This document shows positions 19,579 through 26,613 of a stretch of DNA of 64,000 nucleotides, piece by piece. This stretch comes from Microbacterium sp. TPD7012 (GTDB lineage Bacteria > Actinomycetota > Actinomycetes > Actinomycetales > Microbacteriaceae). The position numbers were made by a program, and so were the translations under genes. The number at the start of each line of letters is the position of its first letter. Position 1 is the first letter of the stretch. The stretch covers positions 1-64,000 of the forward strand of contig NZ_QDFV01000009.1 in the NCBI RefSeq assembly GCF_003075395.1. The letters are read 5' to 3'. Below the pieces are notes generated by a model that did no database searches, had not been told where the DNA came from, and was given only the letters and a program-made list of their open reading frames with translations.

Positions 19579-19956
19579 CTAGTCGAGGAAGAACTCGTCC
19601 CGTCCGCGGAGCTTGTCGATGTCTCGACGTTCGCGCTTGGTCGGCCTTCCGGCGCCGCGATCACGGAGTCCGAGCGCCGCCTGCGGCTCGCGCTCCGGCG
19701 TGCGATCCTCGTATGCCAGGGCGGCGACAGGAGCACCGACGCGCTTGACGAGGATCTGTCGCACGGCGAGGATCCGGTCGAAGCCGGAGATCCGGATGCG
19801 GATCTCGTCGCCGATGCGCACGGCCTGAGCAGCCTTCACCTTCTCGCCGTTGACGCGTACATGCCCGGCGCGGCATGCGGTCGTCGCCGCGGAGCGCGTC
19901 TTGTAGACGCGGACGGCCCAGAGCCAGCTGTCGACCCGCGCGGCATCCACCATCAT
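19579..19956 (-). CDS. RNA-binding S4 domain protein (Hsp15-like)
   Basis: A 125-residue basic protein. The S4 domain occupies residues ~5-65 (RVDSWLWAVRVYKTRSAATTACRAGHVRVNGEKV), followed by a charged tail (RPTKRERRDIDKLRG), as in the heat-shock protein Hsp15 that binds stalled 50S-tRNA complexes. Two adjacent ATGs (19956, 19953) follow GAGGAGCTC, a good ribosome site. The start overlaps the end of the YhhN gene, so the two are cotranscribed. Confidence 0.88.
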   Translation of the reverse strand: MMVDAARVDSWLWAVRVYKTRSAATTACRAGHVRVNGEKVKAAQAVRIGDEIRIRISGFDRILAVRQILVKRVGAPVAALAYEDRTPEREPQAALGLRDRGAGRPTKRERRDIDKLRGRDEFFLD

Positions 19957-20621
19957 GAGCTCCTCTTCCGCAGGGCGACCAGGGCGCCGGCCACGATGAG
20001 TCCCTGACCGATCGTGTAGGTGAGCATGATGGCCGGGCTGCTCCAGGCCGGGAGGGCGCCGGGGAGGAACAGCCGGAGTGCGAGGATCGTGTCGCTCGCG
20101 AGGAAGAACGCGCCCCCGACAGCGACGAGCGGGTGGCATCGTGCCGAGAAAGCCGCCGTGCCGCCCAGCACGAGTCCATACACGGCCACAGCGATGAGCA
20201 GGCTGCCGGTATGCGGACCGAGGAAGGCGAGCATCGCGACCCACCACACCGCATAGATGAGTGCCCACCGCGGCATCCGTCTGCTTCCCAGATGGCGGAC
20301 GAACAGGGCGATGTATGCCAGATGCGCGATGCCGAAGAAGAGCAGCATCAACGGCAGCTCGGGCGCGGTCGGGAAGAATGCGCCGACGCTGTCTCCGAGC
20401 CAAGAGAACAGCAGAGCGGTCAGGAGCAGGATCAGTGCGGAACGCGGTGCGACGTCTCGGGCGGAGAGCAGCACCGGCACGGCCAGGAGTGGCATCAGCA
20501 GCAGCTTCGTCGGTCCGGCGGCCGGGCTCTCGACGGACAGGAGCACGACGTGAAGGACCGAGACCGCGACGAAGGGGACGAATGCCCACATGATCGTCGG
20601 GCTCAGAGTGCGGCGCTGCAT
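19953..20621 (-). CDS. YhhN/TMEM86 family membrane protein (lysoplasmalogenase-like)
   Basis: A 222-residue integral membrane protein with about eight hydrophobic helices. It has the family's conserved features: LLFSWLGDSVG with a membrane-embedded Asp, and FFLASDTILALRLF. Family members hydrolyse lysoplasmalogens in animals; the bacterial role is less certain. ATG 20621 is chosen because TACGAT stands 6 bases upstream (leaderless); the longer upstream frame begins with non-membrane sequence. Confidence 0.85.
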   Translation of the reverse strand: MQRRTLSPTIMWAFVPFVAVSVLHVVLLSVESPAAGPTKLLLMPLLAVPVLLSARDVAPRSALILLLTALLFSWLGDSVGAFFPTAPELPLMLLFFGIAHLAYIALFVRHLGSRRMPRWALIYAVWWVAMLAFLGPHTGSLLIAVAVYGLVLGGTAAFSARCHPLVAVGGAFFLASDTILALRLFLPGALPAWSSPAIMLTYTIGQGLIVAGALVALRKRSS

Positions 20622-20627
20622 CCCCCC

Positions 20628-20633
20628 ATCGTA
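20628..20633 (-). promoter_or_regulatory. -10 element of the YhhN gene
   Basis: Minus strand TACGAT, six G bases, then ATG at 20621. This indicates leaderless transcription of the YhhN-S4 pair. Confidence 0.65.
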
Positions 20634-20661
20634 TTCTCGACGCTTCACCGATCCCGCCGGA

Positions 20662-21117
20662 TCAGGACTCGACGGTGACCTGTTCGACATCGCCGCTCTT
20701 GCCGAGATGAACGGCAGGCCAGTACCCCTCGGGAAAGTGCTCACCGCAGCTGTCGATCAGGTGCAGAATGATCGTGCCGTCGGACGCGGCCTCGATCGTC
20801 TCGAGCGTGAGGTCGGATGCCGCATCTTCGAGTTCGTGGGGTTCGGGTTCGCCGTTGCTGAAGTTCGTGACCACGGCATCCGACGCGATCCGCCTGAGCG
20901 ACGTGAGGTCGGCGATCATCTCGCGCACGCGGGGGAGCAGGGGAGTGACGTCCTGCGGATTCGTGCCCTCGAGCATGAGTTCGAGCTCCGCGCCGTCGAT
21001 GACGACGGTGCCGCTGTACCAGTCGTGGGTGAGCACGCTGCCGTCTGTCAGCTCGGTGGTCGCGCGAGTGAGGGGGCCGAGTTCGGGATCGTCGATGGTC
21101 GGATGCTCGTCGCTCAT
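20662..21117 (-). CDS. hypothetical acidic protein (possibly DUF2004/DUF2262-like)
   Basis: A 151-residue cytosolic acidic protein without signal peptide or membrane segment. The pattern GTVVIDGAELELMLEG followed by a helix (VREMIADLTSLRRIASDAVV) and a closing GYWPAVHLGKSGDVEQVTVES strand is reminiscent of the DUF2004/DUF2262 group of small domain proteins, but this is a by-eye impression. ATG 21117 has TAGCGT 6 bases upstream, so it is probably a leaderless single-gene transcript. The function is unknown. Confidence 0.7.
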   Translation of the reverse strand: MSDEHPTIDDPELGPLTRATTELTDGSVLTHDWYSGTVVIDGAELELMLEGTNPQDVTPLLPRVREMIADLTSLRRIASDAVVTNFSNGEPEPHELEDAASDLTLETIEAASDGTIILHLIDSCGEHFPEGYWPAVHLGKSGDVEQVTVES

Positions 21118-21123
21118 GACTTC

Positions 21124-21129
21124 ACGCTA
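21124..21129 (-). promoter_or_regulatory. -10 element of the hypothetical gene ending at 20662
   Basis: Minus strand TAGCGT followed by GAAGTC and ATG at 21117, the same leaderless layout seen at many genes in this window. Confidence 0.55.
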
Positions 21130-21137
21130 GCGCCCGG

Positions 21138-21335
21138 TCAAGGTGCCAGCTGCCGACCTTCCGCGGCCAGGTGCTCCCGGAGGATGCGGATCGCCTTCGG
21201 CCCCACGCCATGGATCGCGAGCAGCTCTTTCTCTGACGCGGCGTCGAACTGATCGAGACGTGTCAACCCGTGCAGCGCGAGCTCACGGCGCGCCACTTTG
21301 CCCATCGCGGCGGGGAGCTCTGATTCGTCGCTCAT
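21138..21335 (-). CDS. small helix-hairpin-helix protein
   Basis: A 65-residue protein. The second half is a helix-hairpin-helix (LLAIHGVGPKAIRILREHLA), the fold used for non-specific DNA binding, as in the RNA polymerase alpha C-terminal domain or ComEA; the first half is helical. The ATG overlaps the stop of the upstream GNAT gene in a 4-base ATGA junction, showing coupled translation. The target is unknown. Confidence 0.75.
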   Translation of the reverse strand: MSDESELPAAMGKVARRELALHGLTRLDQFDAASEKELLAIHGVGPKAIRILREHLAAEGRQLAP

Positions 21336-21916
21336 GAGCGGAGATCCAACGTCACGAGCGTGCGCCCCGGCCTGAGTTCGGCGGTCTCGGTGAAGCCGGC
21401 GGTGAGGAAAGTGCCGAGCGTGCCGTGGAACAGGTCGTTCGCGCGCTGTTTCTCGCCCCGTGTGTCGACGGGGTAGCCCTCGATCAGCCGAGCGCCCGAT
21501 TTCCGCGCGTAGTCGACCGCGGCGTGCAGCAACTCGAGGTTGAGACCTGTGCCGCGATGCTCTCGCCGCACGACGAAGCACGTCACGGCCCAGACTGACT
21601 CGTCGTCGAATGGCTCGGTCGATGCGGCGGCAATGATGCGTGTGCGCGGGACACGCGCCTGCTTCGTTCGCGGACCGATGCGGATCCACCCCGCCGCCTC
21701 GCCGTCGACGTAGGCGATGATCCCGGGCGGAGGCCCGTCATCGATCTCGGCGCGGAACATCTCGGTGCGCTGCGGAGTGGTCGTCTCGTTCCAGTCCTTG
21801 TTGCTCAGCACCGGCCAGATGCACTGACAGCTCGCGCCGTCTCCACCTCCGGTGAGTGCGTGCTGAACGTCATCCCAGCGGGCGGTGGTCGCCACCTCGG
21901 TCGTGATCGTCGCCAT
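21332..21916 (-). CDS. GNAT family acetyltransferase
   Basis: A 194-residue protein with the acetyl-CoA pattern CFVVRREHRGTGLNLELLHAAVDYARKSGARLIEGYPVD and a preceding GWIRIGPR strand. A Cys-Gln-Cys segment (GASCQCIWP) near residue 30 marks a subgroup of actinobacterial GNATs. ATG 21916 was chosen over 21952 because TAGCGT lies 7 bases upstream. The substrate is unknown. Confidence 0.85.
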   Translation of the reverse strand: MATITTEVATTARWDDVQHALTGGGDGASCQCIWPVLSNKDWNETTTPQRTEMFRAEIDDGPPPGIIAYVDGEAAGWIRIGPRTKQARVPRTRIIAAASTEPFDDESVWAVTCFVVRREHRGTGLNLELLHAAVDYARKSGARLIEGYPVDTRGEKQRANDLFHGTLGTFLTAGFTETAELRPGRTLVTLDLRS

Positions 21917-21923
21917 GGACCGC

Positions 21924-21929
21924 ACGCTA
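21924..21929 (-). promoter_or_regulatory. -10 element of the GNAT gene
   Basis: Minus strand TAGCGT, seven bases, ATG at 21916; a leaderless promoter for GNAT and the small HhH gene. Confidence 0.55.
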
Positions 21930-21985
21930 CGCCGAGCATCCGACACCCGCAACGCACCGGTTCGCGGAGCGCCGTCCGGTCAGGC

Positions 21986-21991
21986 TAAGAT
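21986..21991 (+). promoter_or_regulatory. -10 element of tRNA-Pro
   Basis: TAAGAT lies 32 bases before the mature 5' end of the tRNA, leaving a short 5' leader for RNase P processing. Confidence 0.55.
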
Positions 21992-22023
21992 AGGGGAGTT
22001 GCCCGCGCGGAAGTGCGGAACAA

Positions 22024-22100
<77 letters not shown>

Positions 22101-22103
22101 TTA

Positions 22104-22147
22104 AGCCCCGGAGAACCGCAGAAAAACGCGGGTCTCCGGGGCTTTTT
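22104..22147 (+). terminator. terminator after tRNA-Pro
   Basis: AGCCCCGGAGA and TCTCCGGGGCT form an 11-bp stem followed by TTTTTCT, a strong intrinsic terminator. Confidence 0.92.
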
Positions 22148-22257
22148 CTCGTTCCAGGCTCAGACCAAGACACGGCGGCGATTGGTTTTCGAGGGCTCAC
22201 TGTCCTCGAGCCATCGGCTGCTCGACGGGTCCGCCAGAGACTGTTGCACGTTTCTCG

Positions 22258-22773
22258 TCATGGCGTAGTGGATGCGGGCACGGCGTAGGTGGTTTCCTCG
22301 ACGTTGCGCCCGTCCGTTGTCATCGCCGTCGCGACCAGAGTCATGCCCAAGCGCTCGCACAGCGCACGTGAGGACGCGTTGAGGGCGTCGGTCTTCGCAA
22401 TCACTCTCGCGAAACCCCAGTCGTTGCGAGCCGCCGTCAGGACAGCACCCACGGCCTCTGTCGCGAGGCCCTTCCCGCCGAAGCGTGGATTGAAGACGTA
22501 CCCGATCTCGGCGTTCTCGTCGTGGAGCCAGACCAGTCCCACTTCTCCGACCACTTCGCCGGTCTCGAGAATCTCGACGACCAGTACCAGTTCGTCACCA
22601 GGGCCAGCGAATCGGGCTGTTGTGTATGAAGCCAGTTCACTCTCAGTGTGTTCGCGCGTCCACGGGCCGGCGCGCAGGTACCGGGCCACATCAGGGCTCG
22701 ACCGATAGGCGAAGACCGCATCGACGTCGGCCTCGCGCGGCCGCCGCAGATGGAGTCGGGATGTATCGATCAC
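22258..22773 (-). CDS. GNAT family acetyltransferase (RimJ-like)
   Basis: A 171-residue protein beginning VIDTSRLHLRRPREADVDAVF, the typical RimJ/RimL-type opening, followed by VGEVGLVWL, EIGYVFNPRFGGKGLATEA (acetyl-CoA loop) and NASSRALCERLGM. It probably acetylates a protein N-terminus, an amino acid or a drug; the substrate cannot be told. The GTG start is fixed by TACGAT six bases upstream; the frame is open further upstream but lacks homologous-looking sequence. Confidence 0.87.
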   Translation of the reverse strand: MIDTSRLHLRRPREADVDAVFAYRSSPDVARYLRAGPWTREHTESELASYTTARFAGPGDELVLVVEILETGEVVGEVGLVWLHDENAEIGYVFNPRFGGKGLATEAVGAVLTAARNDWGFARVIAKTDALNASSRALCERLGMTLVATAMTTDGRNVEETTYAVPASTTP

Positions 22774-22779
22774 ACCAGG

Positions 22780-22785
22780 ATCGTA
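22780..22785 (-). promoter_or_regulatory. -10 element of the RimJ-like gene
   Basis: Minus strand TACGAT, six bases, then GTG at 22773; leaderless layout. Confidence 0.6.
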
Positions 22786-22883
22786 ACCGGAAGACCGCTC
22801 CGCCGAGCGCTCCCGGTGTCCGACCGGGGCACGGGGGAGTTGCGTGTGAGCGTGCACCACGTAGGCTCCCGAAGCGCCGTCGA

Positions 22884-22889
22884 TAAACT
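22884..22889 (+). promoter_or_regulatory. -10 element of the hypothetical gene at 22896
   Basis: TAAACT, six bases, then GTG at 22896; leaderless layout, divergent from the RimJ-like gene about 100 bases away. Confidence 0.6.
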
Positions 22890-22895
22890 GCTCCG

Positions 22896-23339
22896 GTGGG
22901 AACCGTCGAATACCGTGATGCGCTGAGTGCCGTGCTCGACCAGGCATCCAAGTCCACCGCGGCTCGACTCTCCGTTCTCCATCGCGCAGCGACCGCTGGC
23001 GTGGATGGGGTGCTGATCGACGTGTTCGTCGACCAGGATGCCGAGGGGCCGTTCGGCGTGTGGGCGCGTTTCGAGGGTGCCGACTCGTTCGGCCTCGACC
23101 GGCAACTCGGCGATGAACGGGAGCTGTTCGGCGTGATCTGGGGTGAGGAAGGCTGGGAGCCCGCGGTTCCGAGCCGACCCCGGGAATGGTCTCGAGCACA
23201 ACTCGAAGACGCCATCGTCGAAGTCGTGGCCGAATGGATCGACCCGCTCATCCCGCTCGGAACGCCGGATCTGCGTTGGGAGGTCGTGACGCCAGACGGC
23301 GCCACAGACCCGATCCAGGTGGGGCGTCAGGATGACTGA
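22896..23339 (+). CDS. hypothetical protein
   Basis: A 147-residue acidic, soluble protein (VGTVEYRDALSAVLDQASKS) rich in Trp, Asp and Glu with no signal peptide. I do not recognise the family with confidence. The alternation of helix (ALSAVLDQASKSTAARLSVL) and strand (VLIDVFVDQDAEGPFGVWARF) suggests a compact alpha/beta fold. It stands alone between a divergent acetyltransferase gene and a convergent SUKH-like gene. The GTG start is supported by the adjacent -10 hexamer. Confidence 0.7.
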   Translation: MGTVEYRDALSAVLDQASKSTAARLSVLHRAATAGVDGVLIDVFVDQDAEGPFGVWARFEGADSFGLDRQLGDERELFGVIWGEEGWEPAVPSRPREWSRAQLEDAIVEVVAEWIDPLIPLGTPDLRWEVVTPDGATDPIQVGRQDD

Positions 23340-23381
23340 TCCCATCGCGTTCCTCATCGACGAAGAGGCTACCCCCGCGAG

Positions 23382-23966
23382 CTAGTGGTCTGGCGTCGCA
23401 CCGGGGAAGCTGGTGGCATCGAACAGCAATCTGTCGACGACGTGATCGAGTCGGGCTGGCCGCGCGATGATGTGCCCCAGCAGATCCTCGAAGTGCGAGA
23501 AAACGACATCCGCCTCTTCGAACTCCGGCTCCGTTCCGTGGACGACTGCTCCATCGTCTCGCACCGCGAGGTACTCGTAGCCGTTGCGCACGGAAAGCAG
23601 GATGGGCAAGTGGTGCTTCCAGAAACGGGAGACCGCTTCCGCCTCAGCATCCGTTATCGCAGCCTGGATGCTCAACTGTTCCCACTCGTTCCAGGCGAAC
23701 GCACCCTCCGCACCGGTCGAGTAGTCGTCGCGGGATAAGAACCACACCGTCTCGTCTGAGTTCGACAGGAGTGAGAACGAGGACACCCACCGGATCACCG
23801 GTTCGGATGCCGTGTGCAGCGCGGAAGGAACGTCCTGTTCCGCGCGCGTGGGAGGCTCGCGCGTCCACCCGGCTTCCTGCAGGGATTCGGCCGCACGCTG
23901 GAAGAGTTCCGTCGAGCGCTGAAGCGGTTGCCCGTGACCGGCCGCGTCAGCGTTCGCGCGCGTCAT
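23382..23966 (-). CDS. SMI1/KNR4 (SUKH)-like protein
   Basis: A 194-residue protein. The C-terminal half has the SUKH-type arrangement: FWKHHLPILLSVRNGYEYLAVRDDG, then GTEPEFEEADVVFSHFEDLLGHII. Many SUKH proteins are immunity proteins for secreted toxins, but isolated ones have unknown roles, and no toxin gene is adjacent. The ATG at 23966 lies inside the end of the VOC gene (20-base overlap), so translation may be coupled. The first ~50 residues are less conserved in appearance. Confidence 0.7.
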   Translation of the reverse strand: MTRANADAAGHGQPLQRSTELFQRAAESLQEAGWTREPPTRAEQDVPSALHTASEPVIRWVSSFSLLSNSDETVWFLSRDDYSTGAEGAFAWNEWEQLSIQAAITDAEAEAVSRFWKHHLPILLSVRNGYEYLAVRDDGAVVHGTEPEFEEADVVFSHFEDLLGHIIARPARLDHVVDRLLFDATSFPGATPDH

Positions 23967-24411
23967 CGGTCGTGAAGCCCTCATGTGCCGCGCGCTGGTC
24001 GAGCGTCTCCAGTTCCTGGAAGAACGTCACCTGCCAGCCGGCTGGTCCCTGCACGCGGGCGTTGAGGCTCTGGAACGGCGTCTTCACCGGCGGGGAGATC
24101 AGCTCGGCGCCGCCGGCTCGTGCCGCGGCGACGGCCTCCTCGGTGTCTTCGACCTCCAGCGCGATCCGCAGGGCGCCCGGTGTGCGCGGTGCACCTTCGA
24201 CGTCGTCGATGTTCCGGGCGTGCGTCGGCGTGGCCAGCTCGATCGTCGCGACGCCGACGTGCAGGATCGCCACGCGATCATCGTCTTCGGTCGCGTAGGC
24301 CAGCTGCTCCGGCATCCCGAGCACGTCCCGATAGAACCGCAGGGCGGTGTCGAAGTCGTCGGTCTCGATGATCAGACGCAGCTGCGTGGGGGAAGGTGTG
24401 GTCGATGTCAT
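23947..24411 (-). CDS. VOC (glyoxalase/bleomycin-resistance fold) protein
   Basis: A 154-residue protein made of two beta-alpha-beta-beta-beta modules: QLRLIIETDDFDTALRFYRDVLGMPEQ and LRIALEVEDTEEAVAAARAGGAELISPP, ending with GPAGWQVTFFQEL. The canonical metal His of the first module is replaced (LRLIIE), while the C-terminal Glu of FFQELE is present, so metal binding is uncertain. ATG 24411 gives the natural N-terminus; ATG 24420 is possible. It overlaps the SUKH-like gene downstream. Confidence 0.8.
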   Translation of the reverse strand: MTSTTPSPTQLRLIIETDDFDTALRFYRDVLGMPEQLAYATEDDDRVAILHVGVATIELATPTHARNIDDVEGAPRTPGALRIALEVEDTEEAVAAARAGGAELISPPVKTPFQSLNARVQGPAGWQVTFFQELETLDQRAAHEGFTTDDARER

Positions 24412-24446
24412 GCCGTACATCTTGCACGCACATCGGCGGCAGCGCC

Positions 24447-25097
24447 TCAGGTCGGCAACGCCGCAATCGCCACGCGCAGCGCCCCGGCCTTCAGGCCCAG
24501 CGCCCATTCCGCGACATCCGCGACCACCCGCGTGTGCGCCGGATGCTCGATCGGCGCCGACGAGTTCACGTACGAGCCGCCGCCGTCGAGGGCGATGAGG
24601 ATGCGGATGCAGGCGGCCTCGGCATTCGCGCCGGGGAAGTCGCCCGAGGCCACGCCGTCGTCGAGCATCGCCGTGAGGCGCTCGCGGTCGAGCGCGTCCT
24701 GGATCTGCAGCTCGGCGTCGAGCGTCGGGCTGAATCGCGAGAGGTGCCGGGCGTTGAGCCAGAGTCTGGCGAGGGGAAGCGAGCGGCCACGCTCGACGTG
24801 ATCCACGAAGCGCGCCAGGCGCTGCAGGGGAGTGCCGCCGGTGGTGAAGAACTGCTCGCGCTCGATCACCGCGGCGCGCGCGAAGGCGGCGACCACGAGG
24901 TCTTCCGCGACGGGGAAATAGTGCGTGATCAGGCCCGGGCGCACGCCCAGCCGCGCGGCGACCGCACGCAGCGTGATGCGTTCGAGTCCCTCCTCGATCG
25001 CGATCGCGGCGGCGCAGGCGAGGATGTCCTCCCGCCGCTCCTCGGGGAGCTTGCGGGTGCGCGGAGCGGCGGTGGGAGAAGAAGTGCTTGACGTCAC
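24447..25097 (-). CDS. TetR-family transcriptional regulator
   Basis: A 216-residue repressor. The helix-turn-helix is in residues ~18-65 (ILACAAAIAIEEGLERITLRAVAARLGVRPGLITHYFP), followed by a helical ligand domain. GTG 25097 is favoured because TAGCAT lies 7 bases upstream; ATG 25106 overlaps that hexamer and is the alternative. It is divergent from the permease-amidohydrolase operon. The space between holds repeated GTGACCAATAG and CTATTG elements, so it likely represses both promoters, with the transported compound as a plausible inducer. Confidence 0.88.
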   Translation of the reverse strand: MTSSTSSPTAAPRTRKLPEERREDILACAAAIAIEEGLERITLRAVAARLGVRPGLITHYFPVAEDLVVAAFARAAVIEREQFFTTGGTPLQRLARFVDHVERGRSLPLARLWLNARHLSRFSPTLDAELQIQDALDRERLTAMLDDGVASGDFPGANAEAACIRILIALDGGGSYVNSSAPIEHPAHTRVVADVAEWALGLKAGALRVAIAALPT

Positions 25098-25104
25098 CCC
25101 ACCC

Positions 25105-25110
25105 ATGCTA
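25105..25110 (-). promoter_or_regulatory. -10 element of the TetR gene
   Basis: Minus strand TAGCAT, seven bases, then GTG at 25097. The operator half-site CTATTG at 25108-25113 overlaps it, consistent with autoregulation. Confidence 0.5.
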
Positions 25111-25152
25111 TTGAATGAGTGACCAATAGTCCATTGGGCATGTGACCAATAG
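25108..25152. promoter_or_regulatory. putative TetR operator repeats
   Basis: GTGACCAATAG occurs twice as an 11-base direct repeat (25119-25129 and 25142-25152, 23 bases apart). CTATTG at 25108-25113 is inverted relative to CAATAG at 25124-25129, and CCAAT/ATTGG (25123-25127, 25132-25136) forms a further small palindrome. It lies exactly between the divergent TetR and permease genes. Confidence 0.65.
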
Positions 25153-25182
25153 CAATGGCGCTCTCCTCCCGAAAGGAACTCC

Positions 25183-26613
25183 ATGACCCGGATACCCACC
25201 GTCGAGACCGACGGCCTCGACGCGGCCTCCCGCCCCGAGACCCGCGGCATCGAGCTCATCGACGACGCCGAACGGCACGGCAGGGCGCGCGATCTCTTCC
25301 TGATCTGGGCGGCCCCCAGCGTCAGCATCCTGAACCTCACGATCGGCGCCTCGCTCATCCTGCTCGGCCTCGAGATCTGGCAGGCGATCGCCGTGATCGT
25401 CGCCGCGTCGCTGCTCTGGATCCTGCCGGGCGTCATCGCCGGCAGCGGCCCGGCATCCGGCACGTCGGGTTCGGTCGTCACGAGGGCGATGTACGGCGTC
25501 CTCGGCAACCGGCTCTTCGTCGCGGTGGTCGGATGGTTCATCGGCGCGGTCTTCCTCTCGCTGACCTGGCTCGCCTCGTCGTTCCTCGGCGCCGACCTGC
25601 TGCGCCGCATCGGGATCGACGACCCGATCTGGGTGCCGATCGGCGTGACCCTCGTGGTCTCCGCCGTCACGATCCTGGTCGCGATCTTCGGTCACGGACT
25701 GATCCTGCGCGCCTACCCGTACATGGCCGGAGCGCTCTTGGTGATCTTCCTGGCCGTCGCCGGCTTCATCCTGCCGACCGTCGACTGGCAGTACTCGGCG
25801 CCCGAGACGCTCAGCGGCCCCGCCCTGTGGTCGGCGATCTCGATCGGCTTCACGATCCTCGCGTCGACACCGCTGTCGTTCATGAACAGCCCCGACATCG
25901 CCCGCTACCTCCCGCGCGAGACGAAGCCGTCGCACATCGCGGCCGCCACCGCCCTCGGCGGTGCCATCCCGTTCATCGTCTTCACGAGCGTCGGCGTGCT
26001 GCTCGCGACAGGTCTGAGCGAGGCCGCCTTCGCGACCGGCATCGATGTCGCGCTGATCGACCTCCTTCCCTCCTGGCTCGGGCCGGTCCTCGTGCTCGGC
26101 GTCGTCATCAACACGATCGCGCTGAACGCCATGACGGCATACACCTCGAGCATGGCGCTGCAGGCGATCGGCTTCCGCCTTCGCCGCATCCCCGCGGCGA
26201 TCATCGTCGGTGTCGTCGGCACGGCGCTGACGATCTACCTCGTCCTGTCGTCGAGCCTGCTGGAAGCCGCGAACCTCATGCTCCAGTTCCTCGTCATCGT
26301 CTCGGGACCGGCCATGGCGATCTTCGTCGTCGACGTCGTGCTGCGCCGCTACGCCTACGACGGCATCGATCTCTTCCACGACCGACCCGGCGGCCGGTTC
26401 TGGTACTCGGCAGGATGGAGCATCCCTGGAATCACCGCGCTGTTCCTGGGCGGCATCGCCACCGCGCTGTGCCTGTCGACGAGCGTCTGGAGCGGTCCCG
26501 TCGCCGAGCTCACCGGCTACATCGACCTCTCCGTGCCGGTCGGGATGCTCGTCGCCGCGGTGATCTACGCCGGACTGCTGCGCACGCCCCTCGGAAAGGA
26601 CGGCCGACCATGA
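25183..26613 (+). CDS. NCS1-family purine/cytosine-type permease
   Basis: A 476-residue transporter with about 12 membrane helices. The N-terminus has the family pattern FLIWAAPSVSILNLTIGASL, and the ILPGVIAGSGPASGTSGSVVTRAMYG segment matches the NCS1 substrate loop. It should import a nucleobase, hydantoin or related heterocycle by cation symport. ATG follows GAAAGGAACTCC. The stop overlaps the amidohydrolase ATG, so transport and hydrolysis are coupled in one operon under the divergent TetR. Confidence 0.9.
   Translation: MTRIPTVETDGLDAASRPETRGIELIDDAERHGRARDLFLIWAAPSVSILNLTIGASLILLGLEIWQAIAVIVAASLLWILPGVIAGSGPASGTSGSVVTRAMYGVLGNRLFVAVVGWFIGAVFLSLTWLASSFLGADLLRRIGIDDPIWVPIGVTLVVSAVTILVAIFGHGLILRAYPYMAGALLVIFLAVAGFILPTVDWQYSAPETLSGPALWSAISIGFTILASTPLSFMNSPDIARYLPRETKPSHIAAATALGGAIPFIVFTSVGVLLATGLSEAAFATGIDVALIDLLPSWLGPVLVLGVVINTIALNAMTAYTSSMALQAIGFRLRRIPAAIIVGVVGTALTIYLVLSSSLLEAANLMLQFLVIVSGPAMAIFVVDVVLRRYAYDGIDLFHDRPGGRFWYSAGWSIPGITALFLGGIATALCLSTSVWSGPVAELTGYIDLSVPVGMLVAAVIYAGLLRTPLGKDGRP

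Noticed and set aside
22148..22257. Possible insertion-sequence remnant after tRNA-Pro
   Set aside because: A GAGACTGTTGCACG string caught the eye, but there are no inverted ends, target duplication or transposase-like frame; I see nothing definite here.
23382..23966. SUKH-like gene as an immunity gene of a toxin system
   Set aside because: No polymorphic toxin, secretion gene or further immunity genes are adjacent; the neighbour is a VOC protein.
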